From: an uncultured Ruminococcus sp.
GTDB lineage: Bacteria > Bacillota > Clostridia > Oscillospirales > Ruminococcaceae
Assembly: GCA_900554975.1 (NCBI GenBank)
Contig: USJI01000023.1
Location: 1 to 9,309 of the forward strand
Length of the DNA: 9,309 bases
Reading direction: 5' to 3'
Shown here: positions 6,100 through 9,309 of the stretch, piece by piece
How the letters are laid out: every line of letters starts with the position of its first letter
Numbering within the stretch: the first letter of the stretch is position 1
The notes under the pieces: generated by a model
Databases searched by the model: none
What the model saw: only the letters and a program-made list of their open reading frames with translations
Told to the model about the DNA's origin: nothing
Made by a program: the position numbers and the translations under genes

Positions 6100-8181
6100 T
6101 TGAAACGTAAAATTGTTTATGCCGGTGCAGCATGGGGAGCAGGCTTATTGTCTGCTTCATTACTGCCTCCGGCATTTTATCTGCCGCTGATTATTTTTTC
6201 GGGAATACTGCTCCTTGCAGGGAAATTTCTGTTTAAATTTCATTTTCGTGAATATATTCTTATACTTGTTTCTTTTTCTGTTGCAGTTGGTTATTACGGA
6301 TTGTACAGCCATTTTAAGTATGACAAAGTTATTGAATATGCCGGACAGGAAATATTATTTGAGGGAAAGGTTAAAGAAATTACTGAGTATTCCGGAGAGA
6401 AATCACGATACATTCTTAAAGGAAAAATAAACGGGAAAGATACAGTTGAAATTTCAGTTTATACAGATGTATATAACTGCGATATAAATGATTATTTCAC
6501 TTTCACCGGAACGCTAAAACTTCCGGACAATACTTATCTTTTTAATAGTCTTGATTATAACAAATCAAAAGGGATTTACCTTGAATCAGATGAAATAAGC
6601 AGTGTATCTGTAAAAAGCAACGGTAATATATCTCTGGGGAAAATTCTGAAAAATTACAGGAATTCAGTCAAAGAATTTATAAATGCTTCTTTGCCAAAAA
6701 ACGAAGCCTCAATGCTTACGGGTATGCTTTTCGGTGATAAATCGGGAATGCAGGCAGATGATAAAACCATGTTTTACCGTACAGGAATCGGTCATGTAAT
6801 GGCTGTTTCGGGACTTCATCTTGTATTGTTCTGCGGGATTTTTTCAGCGGTATTTAAACGTTTGAAACTGAATAAAAGGCTTGGATTTTTACTACTTGAA
6901 GTACTTATTATACTTTTTTCAGTATGCAGCGGACTTTCACCGTCTGTATTAAGAGCTGCTCTTATGATTACACTTGTCTTTGCAGCACCATTATTTTTCA
7001 GATATGCGGATACGCTGAATTCCATATGTATCGCACTGATAATTCTTACGGTCAGCAATCCGTTTTCCATAAGAAACCCATCGCTTGTGCTTTCGGTAAG
7101 CGGTACATTCAGTGCAGGTGTTCTTGGACCGTATCTGTCCGATAAAATTACAGGAAATGGTTTTATAAAACGCAATATCAGAAAAGCGGCGTATATGTTT
7201 GTCGTTTCCGCAGGAGTTTTTCCGGTTTCAGTAATTTTTTTCGGAGAGGGCTCGTTCTTTTCACCGCTGGCAAATATAGTTCTTACTCCGTTATGCATGG
7301 CAGCTTTGTTTTTCGGAATGATAGCGTCACTGCTGTTATTTATACATCCGGTTTTTCTGCTGAAAGTAAGCGGTATTCTTTGCAGAGTGGTTTTAAATTC
7401 AGTCAGAATAATCGGCAGCAGTGAATTTTCATACATGAATTTTAACCATAGAGCAAAACTGCTGTCGGCAATTCTGATAGTTTTCTGTGTACTGTCATAT
7501 TTTATATTCAGAAATTATAAAGCTGAAATTGTTGCTCTGGTAACTTCGTGGGTGATTTTCTGTGTATCAGTGACTGCTGACAATTACATAAACAGCAGTG
7601 ATATCAGGATAGCGTTGCTTGGGAAAAACAGTATAGATGTTGTTATTATAGTCAAAAATAATAATGCCGATGTTATTGACCTGAATGGCAAAAGAGGAAA
7701 CTGTAAATACGCTGTAAAATATCTGGAGGAAAATAATGTCCGCAGTGTAAACAGCATTCTGCTTACAGCAGGTACATATAATCAGCTTTCCCTGTATAAT
7801 GATAAAATGAATTTGTTTGAAGTGGATAATCTGTTTGTCAGGTATGATATGATAATCAGAAGTGACTGCCTTATATGCGGAGTCATGCCGGAATATACAG
7901 ATTATTCAGACCTTTCTTTCGGATACAGTGATTATGGAATATCTGTCAATGACAGCATGATTGCAATGAATTACGGTGAATTTTCCTTTGTCTGCGACAG
8001 TCAGAAAAATACGGACAAAGCAACGGTATTTGCTGAATATGAAAATTTGTTTGAACCGCCCGAGTGTTCTGCTCTGATAATTCCGGAGTACAACAATGAA
8101 GTTGATTTTGGCGGAATCAGCGATACAAACGTAGAAATTACTGCCGGAAAAAATGGCGGATTTTCAATTAGGAGATTATAA
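6100..8181 (+). CDS. comEC: ComEC/Rec2-family DNA-uptake channel protein with degenerate C-terminal domain
   Basis: ComEC forms the inner-membrane channel that brings single-stranded DNA into competent cells. This 693-residue protein has hydrophobic segments near residues 7-70, then a soluble OB-like region (about 80-175). The competence domain (about 200-490) holds the family signatures: TGMLFGDKSG at 207-216, TGIGHVMAVSGLHLVLF at 228-244, SGLSPSVLRAALM at 277-289, and many membrane helices. The final 190 residues sit where other ComEC proteins carry a metallo-beta-lactamase-like nuclease. Beta-strand-like pieces remain (VVIIV, ADVIDLNG, VNSILLT), but the expected THxHxDH metal site reads TAGTYNQLS at 556-564. 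The nuclease site is therefore absent. The only start ahead of the first membrane segment is TTG at 6100, without a visible SD. It begins 2 bases after the PRTase gene and ends 1 base before holA. Confidence 0.9.
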   Translation: MKRKIVYAGAAWGAGLLSASLLPPAFYLPLIIFSGILLLAGKFLFKFHFREYILILVSFSVAVGYYGLYSHFKYDKVIEYAGQEILFEGKVKEITEYSGEKSRYILKGKINGKDTVEISVYTDVYNCDINDYFTFTGTLKLPDNTYLFNSLDYNKSKGIYLESDEISSVSVKSNGNISLGKILKNYRNSVKEFINASLPKNEASMLTGMLFGDKSGMQADDKTMFYRTGIGHVMAVSGLHLVLFCGIFSAVFKRLKLNKRLGFLLLEVLIILFSVCSGLSPSVLRAALMITLVFAAPLFFRYADTLNSICIALIILTVSNPFSIRNPSLVLSVSGTFSAGVLGPYLSDKITGNGFIKRNIRKAAYMFVVSAGVFPVSVIFFGEGSFFSPLANIVLTPLCMAALFFGMIASLLLFIHPVFLLKVSGILCRVVLNSVRIIGSSEFSYMNFNHRAKLLSAILIVFCVLSYFIFRNYKAEIVALVTSWVIFCVSVTADNYINSSDIRIALLGKNSIDVVIIVKNNNADVIDLNGKRGNCKYAVKYLEENNVRSVNSILLTAGTYNQLSLYNDKMNLFEVDNLFVRYDMIIRSDCLICGVMPEYTDYSDLSFGYSDYGISVNDSMIAMNYGEFSFVCDSQKNTDKATVFAEYENLFEPPECSALIIPEYNNEVDFGGISDTNVEITAGKNGGFSIRRL
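8168..8174 (+). promoter_or_regulatory. Ribosome binding site of holA within the comEC end
   Basis: TTAGGAG, inside the last codons of comEC, lies 8 bases before the ATG at 8183. The reading frame is open further upstream to an ATG at 8153, but that start would overlap comEC and lacks a clear SD. The 8183 start gives MAEMNSAELL, a normal family N-terminus. Confidence 0.8.
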
Positions 8182-8182
8182 A

Positions 8183-9229
8183 ATGGCTGAGATGAATTCG
8201 GCTGAACTGCTGAAAAAAATCAAGTCCGGTGAACTTTCCGGAATTTATTATATTTATGGCAAAGATGTTATGACAGTGGAAACCGTAACGAATGCAATAT
8301 CAAAAAAATATCTCGGTAAAAACTGGCGTGAAGACATCACAAAGGTTGATGGAAAAAACATGGATATGAGCAGTTTTCTTGACATAATCGAGATATGCCC
8401 TATGCTTGCAGAGCATAATGTAATGCTTGTTAACGACCTGAATGCAGAGGAACTTTCTGCTGATAAACTGAAACAGCTGACAGAAGCTCTCAGCCAGCTT
8501 CCGGATTACACAGTTGTAATATTCAATATAACCGGATTTGATGTAAAAAACGGTAAGAGGTCTGTTTCGGGCAAAAACAGGAAGCTCATTGACTGTGTAA
8601 ACAAAAAGGGCGTGGTTTGTGAATGCGGACTGAAAACTCTACCGGTGCTTATAAAATTTATTACAGATAAAGCACAGAAATCCGGAAGCGTTATTTCAAA
8701 AGCAAATGCACAGAAACTTGCTGAATACTGTCTGCTTGACTCCATGCAGGTGAACAATGAACTGGAAAAACTGTGTGCTTATCGTGAAAACAGCGAAATA
8801 ACATCTGAGGATATTGATACACTTGTTTCAGGACAGATGGAAACAGATTCCTTTAAGCTTGCAAAAGCGGTAACAACAATGAATGCAAGTCAGGCTTTTG
8901 TGATTCTTGATAATCTGCTTGACAGGAAGAATGAACCTGTTGCGGTATTGTCAGCGGTATCCATGGCATTTATTGACCTTTATCGTGCAAGAGCGGCAAT
9001 GACCGTAAACAAAAGAGCAAATGATATAATAGCTGATTTCAATTATAGAGGGCGTGAATTTGCAGTCAATAATGCTTATCGTGACTGCAGCAAGATTTCG
9101 CTTGAAAATATTCGTAAATGCATTATAATTCTGAGGGATACGGATAAAAAACTGAAAAGTTCTTCTGCTTCCCAGAAAATAATTCTTGAAAAGGCACTTA
9201 CGGAAATGATACTGGCAGCAAGAGGATAA
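8183..9229 (+). CDS. holA: DNA polymerase III subunit delta
   Basis: Delta opens the beta sliding clamp within the clamp-loader complex during replication. From the preferred start the protein has 348 residues, the usual length. The N-terminal AAA+-like domain begins with LLKKIKSGELSGIYYIYGKD (residues 9-28), matching the family's opening strand and YxxxGxe-type turn; the usual Glu is Lys-Asp here. Delta lacks a working ATPase motif in this family, and I see no Walker A. The middle helical lid (about 145-205) contains AQKLAEYCLLDSMQVNNELEKL, split over residues 176-197, the recognisable delta lid pattern. The C-terminal collar domain (about 215-345) contains DSFKLAKAV and AFVILDNLLDRKNEP, strongly holA-like. 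It follows comEC by 1 base, an arrangement common in Firmicutes and supportive of both calls. Confidence 0.93.
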   Translation: MAEMNSAELLKKIKSGELSGIYYIYGKDVMTVETVTNAISKKYLGKNWREDITKVDGKNMDMSSFLDIIEICPMLAEHNVMLVNDLNAEELSADKLKQLTEALSQLPDYTVVIFNITGFDVKNGKRSVSGKNRKLIDCVNKKGVVCECGLKTLPVLIKFITDKAQKSGSVISKANAQKLAEYCLLDSMQVNNELEKLCAYRENSEITSEDIDTLVSGQMETDSFKLAKAVTTMNASQAFVILDNLLDRKNEPVAVLSAVSMAFIDLYRARAAMTVNKRANDIIADFNYRGREFAVNNAYRDCSKISLENIRKCIIILRDTDKKLKSSSASQKIILEKALTEMILAARG

Positions 9230-9244
9230 ACAGGATGTGATAGA

Positions 9245-9309
9245 ATGATAAAGATAGAACAGGCAATTATTGTAGAAGGAAAATATGACAAGATAAAGTT
9301 ATCTTCGAT
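9245..9309 (+). CDS. Toprim-domain protein, RNase M5-like (5' part, cut by window end)
   Basis: Twenty-one codons are visible. The start MIKIEQAIIVEGKYDKIKLS carries the Toprim opening strand with the acidic EGK(Y/D)D pattern: Glu11, Gly12, Lys13 and Asp15. RNase M5 (5S rRNA maturation) starts the same way (IVVEGKDD). The KYDKIKLSS form is the one I associate with a clostridial RNase M5-like family, so 5S rRNA maturation is likely but not proven. AGGA at 9232-9235 lies 9 bases before the ATG. The gene begins 15 bases after holA with no terminator, so it likely continues the same operon. Confidence 0.8.
   Translation, partial: MIKIEQAIIVEGKYDKIKLSS

Noticed and set aside
6816..7436. A 206-codon open frame on the - strand inside comEC
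   Set aside because: It lies wholly antisense to the conserved competence domain, has no ribosome binding site or family resemblance, and its composition is that of a mirrored membrane-protein frame.
8153..8182. ATG at 8153 as the holA start
   Set aside because: It would overlap comEC by 29 bases and lacks an SD; TTAGGAG at 8168-8174 serves the ATG at 8183.
1..9309. A mobile element, CRISPR array, toxin-antitoxin pair or defence system
   Set aside because: No terminal repeats, direct-repeat arrays, integrase, transposase, tRNA-end or defence domains are visible; all genes but the first fragment fit housekeeping families in one orientation.

Overview
The window looks like chromosomal housekeeping DNA from a low-GC, Gram-positive anaerobe. 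A Ruminococcus-like member of the Oscillospiraceae/Clostridia is my best guess. The reasons are strong AGGAGG-type ribosome binding sites, an alanine T-box leader, AT-rich codon use, a clostridial-type class B PBP, and the order holA followed by a Toprim (RNase M5-like) gene. Every recognised gene lies on the + strand. I see no sign of phage, transposon, CRISPR or plasmid functions.

Layout. Bases 1-99 are the 3' end of an unidentified gene. dtd (116-556) follows and encodes the D-aminoacyl-tRNA deacylase. A strong GC-capped hairpin with a T-run (564-604) sits between dtd and a membrane-anchored penicillin-binding transpeptidase (605-2191); its 3' arm carries the only plausible Shine-Dalgarno of the PBP gene. 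Bases 2192-2528 hold no gene. They contain a clear sigma-A-type promoter and a complete T-box riboswitch with a GCU (alanine) specifier, a canonical antiterminator and a competing terminator, which together control alaS (2529-5168). Tightly spaced behind alaS are a HIT-family nucleotide hydrolase (5193-5543), an adenine-PRTase-like phosphoribosyltransferase (5561-6097), a comEC homologue (6100-8181), holA (8183-9229) and the first 21 codons of a Toprim gene (from 9245). The gaps between these genes are 1 to 24 bases and I see no terminator in them. They are probably one transcription unit, so the alanine T-box may set the level of everything downstream.

How the genes relate. DTD and AlaRS both guard the accuracy of Ala/Gly/D-amino acid charging. 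HIT proteins of the HinT type can hydrolyse aminoacyl-adenylates, so three genes here touch aminoacyl-tRNA quality control. The PBP cross-links peptidoglycan, HolA loads the replication clamp, and ComEC is a DNA-uptake channel homologue.

I did not find a new multi-gene system. The points most worth a second look are the ComEC C-terminal domain, which has lost its metal-binding signature; the hairpin that hides the PBP ribosome binding site; the KTS in place of KTG in the PBP active site; and the TTG-started, SD-less comEC.
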